Below, one piece after another: positions 16,882 to 24,496 of a DNA stretch of 64,000 bases. The translations under genes were made by a program, and so were the position numbers. Source of the stretch: JAIBJN01 sp963825255 (GTDB taxonomy: Bacteria > Actinomycetota > Thermoleophilia > Gaiellales > Gaiellaceae). Position 1 is the first letter of the stretch, and each line of letters opens with the position of its first letter. The notes below the pieces were generated by a model. The model was not told the DNA's origin. It saw only the letters and a program-made list of their open reading frames with translations, and did not search any database. The stretch is from contig CAWGSF010000009.1 of assembly GCA_963825255.1 (NCBI GenBank), forward strand, positions 186,001 through 250,000, in the 5' to 3' direction.

Positions 16882-17477
16882 TGCGGCTCTTCGTGCTCGC
16901 GCGCCACGGCGAGTCGGCGCTCAACGCCGAGCGGCGGGTGAACGGCGACCCGACCGTGGACGTGCCCCTCACCGAGCGCGGCGAGGAGGAGGCGCGAGCG
17001 CTCGGCGGACAGGTCGCCGAGGTGCCCTTCGACGCCTGCGTGCACACGCGCTTCCCGCGCAGCAGGATCACGGCGGAGCTCGCGCTCGGCGAGCGGGTCG
17101 ACGTCCCGCTCGTCGAGGAGCCGCTGCTCGACGACATCGACGTCGGATCCCTGGAGGGAGAACCGGTCGAGCGCTACCGCGAGTGGAAGCACGGGCGCCC
17201 CCGCGACGTGCCGTTCCCGGGCGGGGAGAGCCTCGACGACGCCGCGCGGCGCTACGCGGAGGCGTTCCGGCGGCTCGTCGCCGGCCCACACCGGAGCGTC
17301 CTCGTCATTTGCCACGAGATCCCCGTGCGCTACGCCCTGAACGGCGCCTCCGGCTCGGACTCGCTCGACGGGCCGGCCCACGAGATCGGGAACGCCGTGC
17401 CCTACCTCTTCGACGAGGAGGCCCTCGACCGAGCCGTCCGGGGCATCGAGCGCGTCGTGGGTAGGATCCCTGCATAG
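16881..17477 (+). CDS. Histidine phosphatase / phosphoglycerate mutase family protein
   Basis: This 198-residue protein has the phosphohistidine signature 'LARHGESALNAE' at the N-terminus and the second active-site His in 'VLVICHEIPVRYAL' near residue 150. The length fits broad-specificity phosphatases of the family rather than true glycolytic mutase. GTG at 16881 overlaps the upstream TAG by one base. It is the last gene before the TPP riboswitch. The substrate could be a sugar phosphate or a nucleotide; nothing in the sequence decides. Confidence 0.87.
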   Translation: MRLFVLARHGESALNAERRVNGDPTVDVPLTERGEEEARALGGQVAEVPFDACVHTRFPRSRITAELALGERVDVPLVEEPLLDDIDVGSLEGEPVERYREWKHGRPRDVPFPGGESLDDAARRYAEAFRRLVAGPHRSVLVICHEIPVRYALNGASGSDSLDGPAHEIGNAVPYLFDEEALDRAVRGIERVVGRIPA

Positions 17478-17481
17478 AGAC

Positions 17482-17567
17482 CGGGGAGTCGCTTCCTAGC
17501 GGCTGAGAGGGGGCTACGGAGCCCCGACCCGCCGAACCTGATCTGGGTCATGCCAGCGAAGGGAGGC
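17482..17567 (+). promoter_or_regulatory. TPP riboswitch (THI element)
   Basis: The conserved thiamine-pyrophosphate aptamer strings are all present in order: GGCTGAGAGG at 17501-17510, a GC-rich P3 arm, GAACCTGATCTGGGTCATG at 17534-17552 and CCAGCGAAGGGA at 17553-17564. The closing strand ends in GGGAGG, 4 nt before the ATG at 17571, so the ribosome-binding site is part of the aptamer's 3' side. TPP binding would therefore be expected to block translation. It controls the transporter and, through overlaps, the two genes after it. Confidence 0.93.
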
Positions 17568-17570
17568 GAG

Positions 17571-18896
17571 ATGGAACCGTCGGAGCGCACGTGGGGCGTC
17601 ACCCCAGTGCCGGACCGGCTGCGCACCCTCTCGCTCCTCGACGTCGGGCTCCTGTGGGGCAACCTCGGGATCAGCCTGCTCGTCCTCTTCACGGGGACCT
17701 TCCTCGCCGGCCTGGGCCTCCAGCGCGCTCTCCTCGCGACGCTCGTCGGCGCCGTGCTCGGGACGGCGCTGCTCGGCCTCGCCGGGCTCATCGGCTTCGA
17801 GCGGCGCGTCCCGGGCATGGTGCTCCTCCGCGACCCGCTCGGCCACGGGGGCTCGTACCTGCCGACCGCGCTCAACGTCGCCCAGAACCTGGGCTGGGCG
17901 GTCTTCGAGCTCTACGTCATGTCACTGGCGGCCAGCGCGCTCGCCGCCGAGGCGTTCGGCGTCTCGCAGCGCTGGCCCTGGGTGCTCGCATTCGCCGCGC
18001 TGACCACGTGGCTCGCCCTCTCGGGACCGATCTCCTTCGTGCGTCGATACGTGCGGCGCTTCGCCGTGTGGGTCGTGGGGGCCTCGGTCGGCTACCTCGT
18101 CTGGTGGGCGATCCGCGGAGCGGACGGCGGCCTCTGGTCCGCCGGGGGCGAGGGAGGGATCACCTTCTGGCAGGGCGTCGACCTGACCGTGGCGATGGCG
18201 GCCTCGTGGCTGCCGCTCGCGGCCGACTACACGCGCTTCTCGCGCGACCGCCGCGCCGCGTTCTGGGGAACGGCCGCCGGGTATCTCGTCCCGCTCGTGC
18301 TGCTCTACGGACTGGGCGCCCTGCTCGCCCTCTCGCGCGGGCTCGCGGAGCCCGGTGCGATCTTCACCGCCATCGCGGCCGGCGGCGTCGGGAGCGCCGT
18401 CGCGCTCCTCGCGCTCACCGTCGACGAGTCGGACGAGCCCTTCGCCAACGTCTACTCGGCCGCCGTCTCGCTTCAGAACGTCGTCCCGGGAGCCTCGCAG
18501 CGGCTGCTCGTCGTCCTCGTCGCCGGGACGGCCACGCTCGGGGCGCTCTTCGTGGACATCGTCGCCTACGAGACCTTCCTGCTCCTCCTCGGGTCCTTCT
18601 TCGTCCCGCTCTTCGGAGTCCTGGCCGCGGACTTCCTGCTCGGGTCCGCTCGACCCGTCTTCGTGCGCTGGAGCGGTCTCGCGGCCTGGGCTGCCGGCTT
18701 CGTCCTCTACCAGTGGATCCAGCCGACGGGGCCGGAGTGGTGGACCGAGCGGGTCGCCGACGCGCCCGGAGCGGGCGACCTGACCGTCGGTGCCTCGCTG
18801 CCGGCGTTCGCCCTCGCCTTCGCCCTCTACGCGGGCGTACGCTCCGCGCATGCGCCGCTTGGGCGTCGTCGGGCTCGTCTCGCTGGATCGCGTTGA
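17571..18896 (+). CDS. cytX: NCS1-family permease, CytX-like; putative thiamine-precursor (hydroxymethylpyrimidine) transporter
   Basis: This 441-residue, roughly 12-TM protein belongs to the nucleobase:cation symporter-1 family. It has N-terminal 'TLSLLDVGLLWGNLGISLLVLFTG' and the central 'SWLPLAADYTRFSRDRRAAFWGT' segment that characterises the cytosine/HMP branch. ATG at 17571 follows directly on the TPP riboswitch, whose terminal GGGAGG is the Shine-Dalgarno sequence. In other bacteria, NCS1 proteins behind TPP riboswitches are assigned to hydroxymethylpyrimidine uptake (CytX), so import of a thiamine pyrimidine is the best inference. It overlaps the kinase gene by 47 nt. Confidence 0.85.
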   Translation: MEPSERTWGVTPVPDRLRTLSLLDVGLLWGNLGISLLVLFTGTFLAGLGLQRALLATLVGAVLGTALLGLAGLIGFERRVPGMVLLRDPLGHGGSYLPTALNVAQNLGWAVFELYVMSLAASALAAEAFGVSQRWPWVLAFAALTTWLALSGPISFVRRYVRRFAVWVVGASVGYLVWWAIRGADGGLWSAGGEGGITFWQGVDLTVAMAASWLPLAADYTRFSRDRRAAFWGTAAGYLVPLVLLYGLGALLALSRGLAEPGAIFTAIAAGGVGSAVALLALTVDESDEPFANVYSAAVSLQNVVPGASQRLLVVLVAGTATLGALFVDIVAYETFLLLLGSFFVPLFGVLAADFLLGSARPVFVRWSGLAAWAAGFVLYQWIQPTGPEWWTERVADAPGAGDLTVGASLPAFALAFALYAGVRSAHAPLGRRRARLAGSR

Positions 18897-19644
18897 CGGG
18901 GGGATCCCCCGGCTCGGCGGCGCGCCCGTGTACGCCGCCCGCGTCGTCCGCCTGCTCGGCCAGGCGGCGATCGTCGCCACGAAGGTGGCCGACGAGGACC
19001 GCTCGCGGCTCGCCGCGCTCGGGGTGCCGGTCGTCGCCCATCCCGCCGAGCGGACGATCGGCTTCCGGATCGAGAACGACGGCGATCACCGCCACATGGA
19101 GATCGACCCGCTCGGCGAGCCGTGGACGCCCGCGGACGTCCGCGACTGGCTCGCCGCGGCGCTCGCCGGGGTCGACTGGGTCCACGCCGGCGCCCTGACG
19201 CGGGCCGACTTCCCGCCGGACACGCTGGCGGCCCTCGCCCGCGGCCATGTCCTCTGCCTCGACGGCCAGGCGCTCGTGCGGCGGGCACAGGTCGGCGAGC
19301 TCGTCCTGGACGACGACTACGACCCCGAGCTCCTCCGCCACGTGGACGTGCTCAAGCTCGCCCGCGAGGAGCTCGACGCGCTAGGGCTCGAGCTGGTCGA
19401 GGGCTCGCTCGCGTCGCTGGGCGTGCGGGAGGTCGTCGTCACCCTCGGGGCGGGAGGCGTCGTCGTCTACGCCGACGGGTTGGCGGAGCACGTGCCCACG
19501 ATCCCGCTCGAGGGCGTGGATCCCACGGGCGCCGGAGACTCCTGGACGACCGCCTACCTCGGCTACCGCCGCCGGCGCCACTCGCCCGTCTCGGCGGCGC
19601 GGCTCGCGAACGCAGCGCTGAGCGCGATCCTGGGCGGCCGATGA
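18850..19644 (+). CDS. PfkB-family carbohydrate/nucleoside kinase, possibly thiamine-salvage linked
   Basis: This 264-residue ribokinase-fold protein has an N-terminal 'LGGAPVYAARVVRLLGQ' substrate/ATP region and a C-terminal 'EGVDPTGAGDSWTTAYLGYRR' with the PfkB signature 2 (Asp base in 'GAGDS'). It is shorter than ribokinase, like several small PfkB kinases. ATG at 18850 lies 47 nt inside the transporter gene, so it is under the same TPP riboswitch. A role in phosphorylating an imported thiamine precursor or related alcohol is a reasonable inference; a sugar kinase is the alternative. Its stop overlaps the next start (ATGA). Confidence 0.82.
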   Translation: MRRLGVVGLVSLDRVDGGIPRLGGAPVYAARVVRLLGQAAIVATKVADEDRSRLAALGVPVVAHPAERTIGFRIENDGDHRHMEIDPLGEPWTPADVRDWLAAALAGVDWVHAGALTRADFPPDTLAALARGHVLCLDGQALVRRAQVGELVLDDDYDPELLRHVDVLKLAREELDALGLELVEGSLASLGVREVVVTLGAGGVVVYADGLAEHVPTIPLEGVDPTGAGDSWTTAYLGYRRRRHSPVSAARLANAALSAILGGR

Positions 19645-20063
19645 GGCCGCCGATCGTCCTCGCCGGCTGCGACGACGGGACGTACTTCGTCGAGATCGGC
19701 GCCACTGCCGAGGAGGACCAGCTCGCCGGTCGGCAACCCGGAGCGGCGATCGAGCGCGAGCGACCGCTCGACCTCGCGCCTCCGTGGGCCGCCGGCCAGG
19801 TCCTCGACGTCGACGCCCAGGGGCCGACCATCGTCCTGCTGCTCGACCGCCGACCGCCGCTCCTCGTCTCCCACGACGGCGGCGTCACCTGGAGCGAGCG
19901 GGGCGCCGGTCTCCCGCCCGGCCGCGCCGTCGCGCTCGGGGAGAACCCCGACCACGTCCTCTACGGCGCGCGCAATCGCCTCCACGTATCGGGCGACGGC
20001 GGCCGGTTCTGGCGGGCGCTCGGCCTCGAGCTCCCGGAGATCCACGACGTCGCGTGGGGCTAG
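19641..20063 (+). CDS. Small Asp-box (BNR) repeat protein
   Basis: This 140-residue protein carries at least two Asp-box turns, 'SHDGGVTWSER' (about residue 77) and 'SGDGGRFWRAL' (about residue 118), as in sialidase/BNR beta-propellers. It is too short for a complete propeller, so it is either a partial blade set that oligomerises or a remnant. There is no signal peptide. ATG at 19641 overlaps the kinase stop, so it is the third gene of the TPP-regulated operon. Function unknown. Confidence 0.7.
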   Translation: MRPPIVLAGCDDGTYFVEIGATAEEDQLAGRQPGAAIERERPLDLAPPWAAGQVLDVDAQGPTIVLLLDRRPPLLVSHDGGVTWSERGAGLPPGRAVALGENPDHVLYGARNRLHVSGDGGRFWRALGLELPEIHDVAWG

Positions 20064-20087
20064 CCACCGCGGCCCTTTCGGCCACGG

Positions 20088-20104
20088 CCGGGGTCTGACC
20101 CCGG
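20088..20104. repeat. Palindrome family B, copy 1
   Basis: A perfect 8 + 1 + 8 palindrome, CCGGGGTCTGACCCCGG, with an unpaired central T. It sits 24 nt after the stop of the Asp-box gene, between convergent genes. The segment from here to the second copy (about 130 nt) has no visible gene. It is a candidate terminator or REP-type repeat. Confidence 0.75.
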
Positions 20105-20229
20105 ACATGCGCTTTTCGCCTCGTTTTCGGGGCTGCGCGGACGTGCCGGCTTCGACCCTGACCGGCCGGAGCTCTCCGCTTCCGCGCAGCTCTCTGCACC
20201 CTGCCGAGCCCCGGAATGCCGTCCCCTTT

Positions 20230-20262
20230 GGACCTGGCCGGGGTCTGACCCCGGACAGGTCC
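20230..20262. repeat. Palindrome family B, copy 2, extended hairpin
   Basis: The 17-nt core at 20238-20254 is identical to the copy at 20088. It is extended by GGACCTG on the left and CAGGTCC on the right with one mismatch (G opposite A), giving a 15-bp imperfect stem. It lies just before the stop of the minus-strand PhzF gene. Core-to-core distance from copy 1 is 150 nt, close to the 143-nt spacing of the family A pair. Confidence 0.75.
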
Positions 20263-20270
20263 CTTCGAGC

Positions 20271-21116
20271 CTAGAGCCGGAACTCGCCGCGCGCGACGAC
20301 GACCGCCGCGCCGCCGACCTCGACCGACTCGACACTGTCCGCGGACCCCTCGACGCGCGCGAAGAGGGTGCTCGGGCGGCCGATCTCGGCACCCTGGCTG
20401 ATCTCGATCTCCTCGCCGAACGAGATCCGCCCGTGCCGGGCGAGGTGCAGCGCGAGAGGCCCCGCCGCCGACCCCGTGGCCGGGTCCTCGGGGACGCCGT
20501 CTCCCGGCGCGAACATCCGCGTCTTCCAGCGCGTCCCCGAGCCGGCCGTGCAGTTGGCGTGCACCCCGCCCATGACGCGCGCGACGGCGGCGAGGTCGGG
20601 CTCGACGGCCGCCACCGCCTCCTCGTCGGGGAGGAGCACGTAGACGTTCCCGACGCCGGACTCGTACAGCTCGAGCGGAAGCTCGGACGACTCGACCCCC
20701 AGAGCGGCGAGAAGCTCCGCTCCGGCGTCGAAGGGATGGACCGAAGGGATCGGCTGCTGCATGCGGCCGAAGACGATGCGCGGGCCGTCGCGCTCCAGAG
20801 CGACCGGAACGACGCCCTTGCCCGTCTCGAGTCGGATCTCCGGCAACTGGAGAGGGCCGGCGAGCACGAATGCCGTCCCCAGCACGGGATGGCCGGCGAA
20901 GGGGAGCTCGGACACCGGAGTGAAGATCCGGATCCGCGCGTGGCCGTCGGCCTCCGGCGGGTAGACGAACACGGTCTCCGAGAAGTTCATCTCCCGCGCC
21001 AGCGGCTGGAGCTGCGCCGCCGGGATCTCGCGCGCATCCGTGAAGACCGCCAGCTGGTTGCCCTCGAGCGGGGCGTCCGTGAAGACGTCGGCGACGACGA
21101 AGCGGAAGGCGGCCAC
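20271..21116 (-). CDS. PhzF-family isomerase/epimerase-like protein
   Basis: This 281-residue protein has the diaminopimelate-epimerase fold of the PhzF family. It opens 'VVADVFTDAPLEGNQLAVF', followed by 'QPLAREMNFSETVFV' with the conserved catalytic Glu, and 'RIFTPVSELPFAGHPVLGTAFVL', the family signature with the GHP motif. Most PhzF homologues have no proven substrate, so a phenazine role should not be assumed here, and no other phz genes are present. The GTG start at 21116 is 9 nt after the stop of the GNAT gene, so the two are one transcription unit. The gene faces the TPP-controlled operon across two palindromes. Confidence 0.87.
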   Translation of the reverse strand: MAAFRFVVADVFTDAPLEGNQLAVFTDAREIPAAQLQPLAREMNFSETVFVYPPEADGHARIRIFTPVSELPFAGHPVLGTAFVLAGPLQLPEIRLETGKGVVPVALERDGPRIVFGRMQQPIPSVHPFDAGAELLAALGVESSELPLELYESGVGNVYVLLPDEEAVAAVEPDLAAVARVMGGVHANCTAGSGTRWKTRMFAPGDGVPEDPATGSAAGPLALHLARHGRISFGEEIEISQGAEIGRPSTLFARVEGSADSVESVEVGGAAVVVARGEFRL

Positions 21117-21125
21117 GCCGGGACT

Positions 21126-21674
21126 CTAGACCGTGGCTCGCCGGCTGAGCTCGAAGACGAGCTCGAGCCCGTCCTCCTCGTCCCACTGGTCGCCGGTCTG
21201 GACGAACCCGAGCTTGTGGACGATCGCGAGCGAGGGCTCGTTGTCGGGCGAGACCGACGCGACGAAGTCGTGGATGCCCTGGCTCTCCGCCCAGCCCATG
21301 AGCGCCTCGGCGACCTCGGTGGCATAGCCGCGGCCGCGGTGCTCCGGGAAGACCGTGTAGCCGAGCTCGGCCTTCCCGGCGGCGAGCCCCTGCGTCCCCG
21401 GCGAGCCGTGGAAGCCCGCGTGCCCGATCATCGTCCCGTCGAGCCGGAGGACGAGGGCGCGCACGAGCCAGCGCTGCACCTCGGGATCGCTCCGCATCTG
21501 CTCGAGGCGCCGGCCGAGGAAGGCCACGTCCTCCTCGGTCGGCCACGCCTCGGGGATCGCGGCGCCGAGCGCCGCCTCCGCGTCCTGCCGGCGGCCCTCG
21601 ATCAGCGCCTCCATGAATGCTGGCGACATCGACACGAGATCGAGTCGCTCCCCGTGAATGGTCGGGACGTCCAC
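21126..21674 (-). CDS. GNAT N-acetyltransferase, RimJ/RimL type
   Basis: This 182-residue protein transfers acetyl from acetyl-CoA to an amine. It starts 'TIHGERLDLVSMSPAF', as RimJ/RimL-like enzymes do, and has the acetyl-CoA-binding motif A in 'ELGYTVFPEHRGRGYATEVAEALMGWA' (about residues 100-128). The tail is 'VSPDNEPSLAIVHKLGFVQTG'. The GTG start at 21674 is 44 nt from the divergent ABC ATPase gene. Its acceptor is unknown; ribosomal-protein, amino-acid or antibiotic acetylation are all possible in this family. Confidence 0.87.
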   Translation of the reverse strand: MDVPTIHGERLDLVSMSPAFMEALIEGRRQDAEAALGAAIPEAWPTEEDVAFLGRRLEQMRSDPEVQRWLVRALVLRLDGTMIGHAGFHGSPGTQGLAAGKAELGYTVFPEHRGRGYATEVAEALMGWAESQGIHDFVASVSPDNEPSLAIVHKLGFVQTGDQWDEEDGLELVFELSRRATV

Positions 21675-21718
21675 GGGGCGACGGTAGCGGACAGGTGCGC
21701 CGATATCCTCGTCCGTCG

Positions 21719-22570
21719 GTGAGCGCGATCACGGTCTCGGGCCTGCGCAAGGCGTACGGGGGACGCGAGGTCCTGCACGGGATCTCGTTCGCGGTCGAGC
21801 AGGGAGAGGTCTTCGCGCTCCTCGGCCCCAACGGCGCCGGAAAGACGACGACCGTCGAGATCCTCGAGGGCTACCGGAAGCGCGACGACGGCGACGTGCG
21901 CGTCCTCGACGTCGACCCGGGGCGGGCAGGCAGCGCCTTCCGGGCGCGCATCGGGATCGTCCTCCAGTCCTCCGCCGTGTACCCGCTCCTGAGCGTCCGC
22001 GAGATCGTCTCGCTCTTCGCCGGCTACTACCCGGCCCCGCGGCACCCGGAGGAGGTGATCGAGCTGGTCGGGCTCGCCGGCCAGAGCGACGCCCGCGTGC
22101 GGACGCTCTCCGGCGGCCAGCTCCGGCGGCTCGACCTCGCGCTCGCGCTCGTCGGCGATCCGGAGCTCGTGTTCCTCGACGAGCCGACCACCGGATTCGA
22201 CCCTGCCGCCCGGCGGCACGCCTGGGGAACGATCCGCGACCTCCGGTCCCTCGGGAGGAGCATCCTGCTCACGACGCACTACATGGAGGAGGCGCAGCAA
22301 CTCGCCGACCGCGTCGCCATCCTGAGCGAGGGCGAGATCGTCGGCACCGGGTCGCCGCAGGACCTGCTCTCCGACCACGCGTCGGTCGAGATCCGCTACC
22401 GGCGGAACGGGAGCGAGGTCGTGATCGCGACCGAGGAGCCGACGCGCGTCCTCAACGAGCTCACCGCGCAGGCCCTCGCGGACGGCGAGGAGCTCGAGGG
22501 GCTCGAGGTGCACCGGCGCACGCTCGAGGACGTCTACCTCCAGCTCACGGGAGAGGAGGAGCGCGAGTGA
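21719..22570 (+). CDS. ABC transporter ATP-binding protein (ABC-2 exporter class)
   Basis: This 283-residue ATPase has Walker A 'GPNGAGKTT' near residue 37, signature 'LSGGQLRRLDLALAL', Walker B 'ELVFLDEPTTGFD' and switch His in 'LLTTHYMEEAQQ'. A C-terminal extension of about 65 residues, typical of DrrA/CcmA-like drug and polysaccharide exporters, follows. The start is the GTG at 21719, which gives the normal 'AITVSGLRKAYG' N-terminus. GTGA overlap with the permease indicates a two-gene exporter. The cargo is unknown. Confidence 0.9.
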   Translation: MSAITVSGLRKAYGGREVLHGISFAVEQGEVFALLGPNGAGKTTTVEILEGYRKRDDGDVRVLDVDPGRAGSAFRARIGIVLQSSAVYPLLSVREIVSLFAGYYPAPRHPEEVIELVGLAGQSDARVRTLSGGQLRRLDLALALVGDPELVFLDEPTTGFDPAARRHAWGTIRDLRSLGRSILLTTHYMEEAQQLADRVAILSEGEIVGTGSPQDLLSDHASVEIRYRRNGSEVVIATEEPTRVLNELTAQALADGEELEGLEVHRRTLEDVYLQLTGEEERE

Positions 22571-23322
22571 GGGTCTTCCTCCACGAGCTCCGGGCGCAGC
22601 AGCTGATCTTCTGGCGCAACCGGGAAGCGGCGTTCTTCACGTTCCTCTTCCCGATCCTGCTCCTCGTGCTCATCGGGTCGGTGTACGGCGACGAGCCGAT
22701 CGAGGGCGTCGACGCTCCCACCTTCCTGCTCGTCGGCCTCCTCGGCTACGGCGTCGCCGCGAACGCCTTCGCCGGCCTCGCCATCACGCTCGTCGTCCGC
22801 CGGGAAGCCGGCGTGCTCAAGCGCGTGCGGGGAACGCCGCTCCGCCCCGGGACGTACCTCGCCGCCGTCATCGGCTCGACGCTCGTCGTGATCGGCCTCG
22901 AGGTCGTCGCCCAGCTCCTCCTCGGGGTCTACGTCCTCGGCGCCGAGTGGCCGGACCAGCCGATGGTCTTCGCGGCCGCGATCCTCGTCGGGACGGCGGC
23001 CTTCGCCGCCCTCGGCATCGCGGTGACGACCGCGGTCAAGACGGCTGAGGGCTCCTCGGCCGTCGTGAACGCGATCTTCCTGCCCATGGCCTTCATCTCG
23101 GGCGTCTTCTTCTCGACGGCCGAGATGCCCGCCTTCCTCGAGGCGATCTCGGAAGTGCTGCCGCTCACGTACCTGCTCGAGCTGATCCGCGCTGCGTTCC
23201 TCCCGGGCGAGGGGTTCGCGCCCTCCGCCCTCGTCGCGGTGTCCCTCTGGGGTCTCGCCGGCCTGATCGTGGCGCTCCGGCGGTTTCGCTGGGAGCCGCG
23301 AGAGGGCGTCGCGAGCGTCTAG
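22567..23322 (+). CDS. ABC-2 type permease
   Basis: This 251-residue membrane protein has about six TM helices and pairs with the ATPase just upstream (GTG overlaps its TGA). The N-terminal part, 'FLHELRAQQLIFWRNREAAFFTFLFPILLLVLIGSVYG', and the 'FLPMAFISGVFFSTAEMPAFLEAISEVLPLTYLLELI' segment are typical of ABC-2 (DrrB/NodJ-like) exporters. It probably forms a homodimer with the ATPase dimer. It could export a lipid, drug or polymer. Confidence 0.9.
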   Translation: MRVFLHELRAQQLIFWRNREAAFFTFLFPILLLVLIGSVYGDEPIEGVDAPTFLLVGLLGYGVAANAFAGLAITLVVRREAGVLKRVRGTPLRPGTYLAAVIGSTLVVIGLEVVAQLLLGVYVLGAEWPDQPMVFAAAILVGTAAFAALGIAVTTAVKTAEGSSAVVNAIFLPMAFISGVFFSTAEMPAFLEAISEVLPLTYLLELIRAAFLPGEGFAPSALVAVSLWGLAGLIVALRRFRWEPREGVASV

Positions 23323-23460
23323 CACCTCCCGGGCCGGGCTTCCGTAGTTTCCCGACCCGCACCCGCGCGGGGATCCCCGATGCCGTCCCAGATCGGTAGT
23401 TCTCCGAACCGTGGATCGGCGTCGCCACCGATCCCCCGCGGCCCTCGCCGATCGAGACTG

Positions 23461-24474
23461 ATGCGGATGGCCTCGATCGTCAGCAGACGGCGTCGTCGGC
23501 GTTCGCACCGCCGGTCTCTTCCCGAGGTGCGCCTCTTCGCGGGGCGCTCGAACCCCCTCCTCGCCGCCGCGATCGCGGAGAGGCTCGGCATGCAGCTCGG
23601 CGCGGTCGAACTCGAGACCTTCGCGAACGGGGAGACGTTCTGCCGTTTCGCGGAGTCGGTTCGCGGGACGGACGTCTTCCTCGTGCAGTCGTGCTCGCCG
23701 CCGGTGAACGACCACCTGGTCGAGCTGCTGCTCATGGCCGATGCCGCGCGTCTGGCCTCGGCGGGCCGCATCACGGCCGTCATGCCCTGGTTTCCCTACT
23801 CGCGCCAGGAGAAGAAGTCGGCGCCGCGAGAGCCGATCTCAGCTCGTCTCGTCGCGGACATGCTGGAGGACGCGGGCGTCGACCGCGTGCTCACGATGGA
23901 CTTGCACGCGGGCCAGATCCAGGGGTTCTTCCGGATCCCTGTCGACCACATGACTGCGTTGCCGCTCTTCGCGGACTACTTCCGGCGCACGCGAAGGGCG
24001 GACGCGCCTCTCGTCGCCGTATCGCCCGACCTCGGCCGTGTCAGGCTCGCCCGCCGGCTGAGTGCGATGCTGGACGCCGACTTCGCGCTCGTGACCAAGA
24101 CCCGCCCGGCCCACGACGTCGCGGCCGCGGCCGAGGTCGTTGGCGACGTTCGCGGCAAGACCGTGCTGCTCGGCGATGACATGATCGTGACGGGCGGGAC
24201 GCTCGTCACGGCGACCGATGCGCTGCTCGCCGCAGGCGCCGTCGAGATCCGGGCCTTCGCCACGCACGGCCTCTTCTCCGACGGGGCTCTCGACCGCCTG
24301 CTCGCCTCCGAGATCGCGGAGATCGCGGTCACCGATTCCGTGGCACTCCCCGCCGGCAACCAGCATGAGCTCACGATCCTGGGGGTGGCCAACGTCCTCG
24401 CCGAGACGATCCGGAACGTGGCATCCGGCCGGTCGGTATCGGCCGTCTTCGCCGGGATGAACGAGCTGTTCTAG
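23461..24474 (+). CDS. Ribose-phosphate pyrophosphokinase paralogue (PRPP synthetase-like)
   Basis: This PRPP synthetase-like protein of about 337 residues (ribose-5-P + ATP to PRPP + AMP) has an N-terminal 'RLFAGRSNPLLAAAIAERLG' and 'FANGETFCRFAESVRG'. The flexible-loop region reads 'MPWFPYSRQEKKSAPREPISA', and 'TMDLHAGQIQGFF' is also present. The PRPP-binding loop reads 'LLGDDMIVTGGTL', where classical enzymes have DDMIDTGGT, so one Asp is replaced by Val. ATG at 23461 is my choice; an Arg-rich lead of about 20 residues precedes the conserved part, and a later start is possible. It is more likely a stress- or pathway-linked paralogue than the housekeeping Prs, judging from its neighbours. 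Confidence 0.83.
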   Translation: MRMASIVSRRRRRRSHRRSLPEVRLFAGRSNPLLAAAIAERLGMQLGAVELETFANGETFCRFAESVRGTDVFLVQSCSPPVNDHLVELLLMADAARLASAGRITAVMPWFPYSRQEKKSAPREPISARLVADMLEDAGVDRVLTMDLHAGQIQGFFRIPVDHMTALPLFADYFRRTRRADAPLVAVSPDLGRVRLARRLSAMLDADFALVTKTRPAHDVAAAAEVVGDVRGKTVLLGDDMIVTGGTLVTATDALLAAGAVEIRAFATHGLFSDGALDRLLASEIAEIAVTDSVALPAGNQHELTILGVANVLAETIRNVASGRSVSAVFAGMNELF

Positions 24475-24496
24475 GGCGAGCGATGGTCGAGCCCGC

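Noticed and set aside
20271..21116. Phenazine biosynthesis locus
   Set aside because: Only the PhzF-family gene is present. The family is mostly not involved in phenazine synthesis and no other phz genes are nearby.
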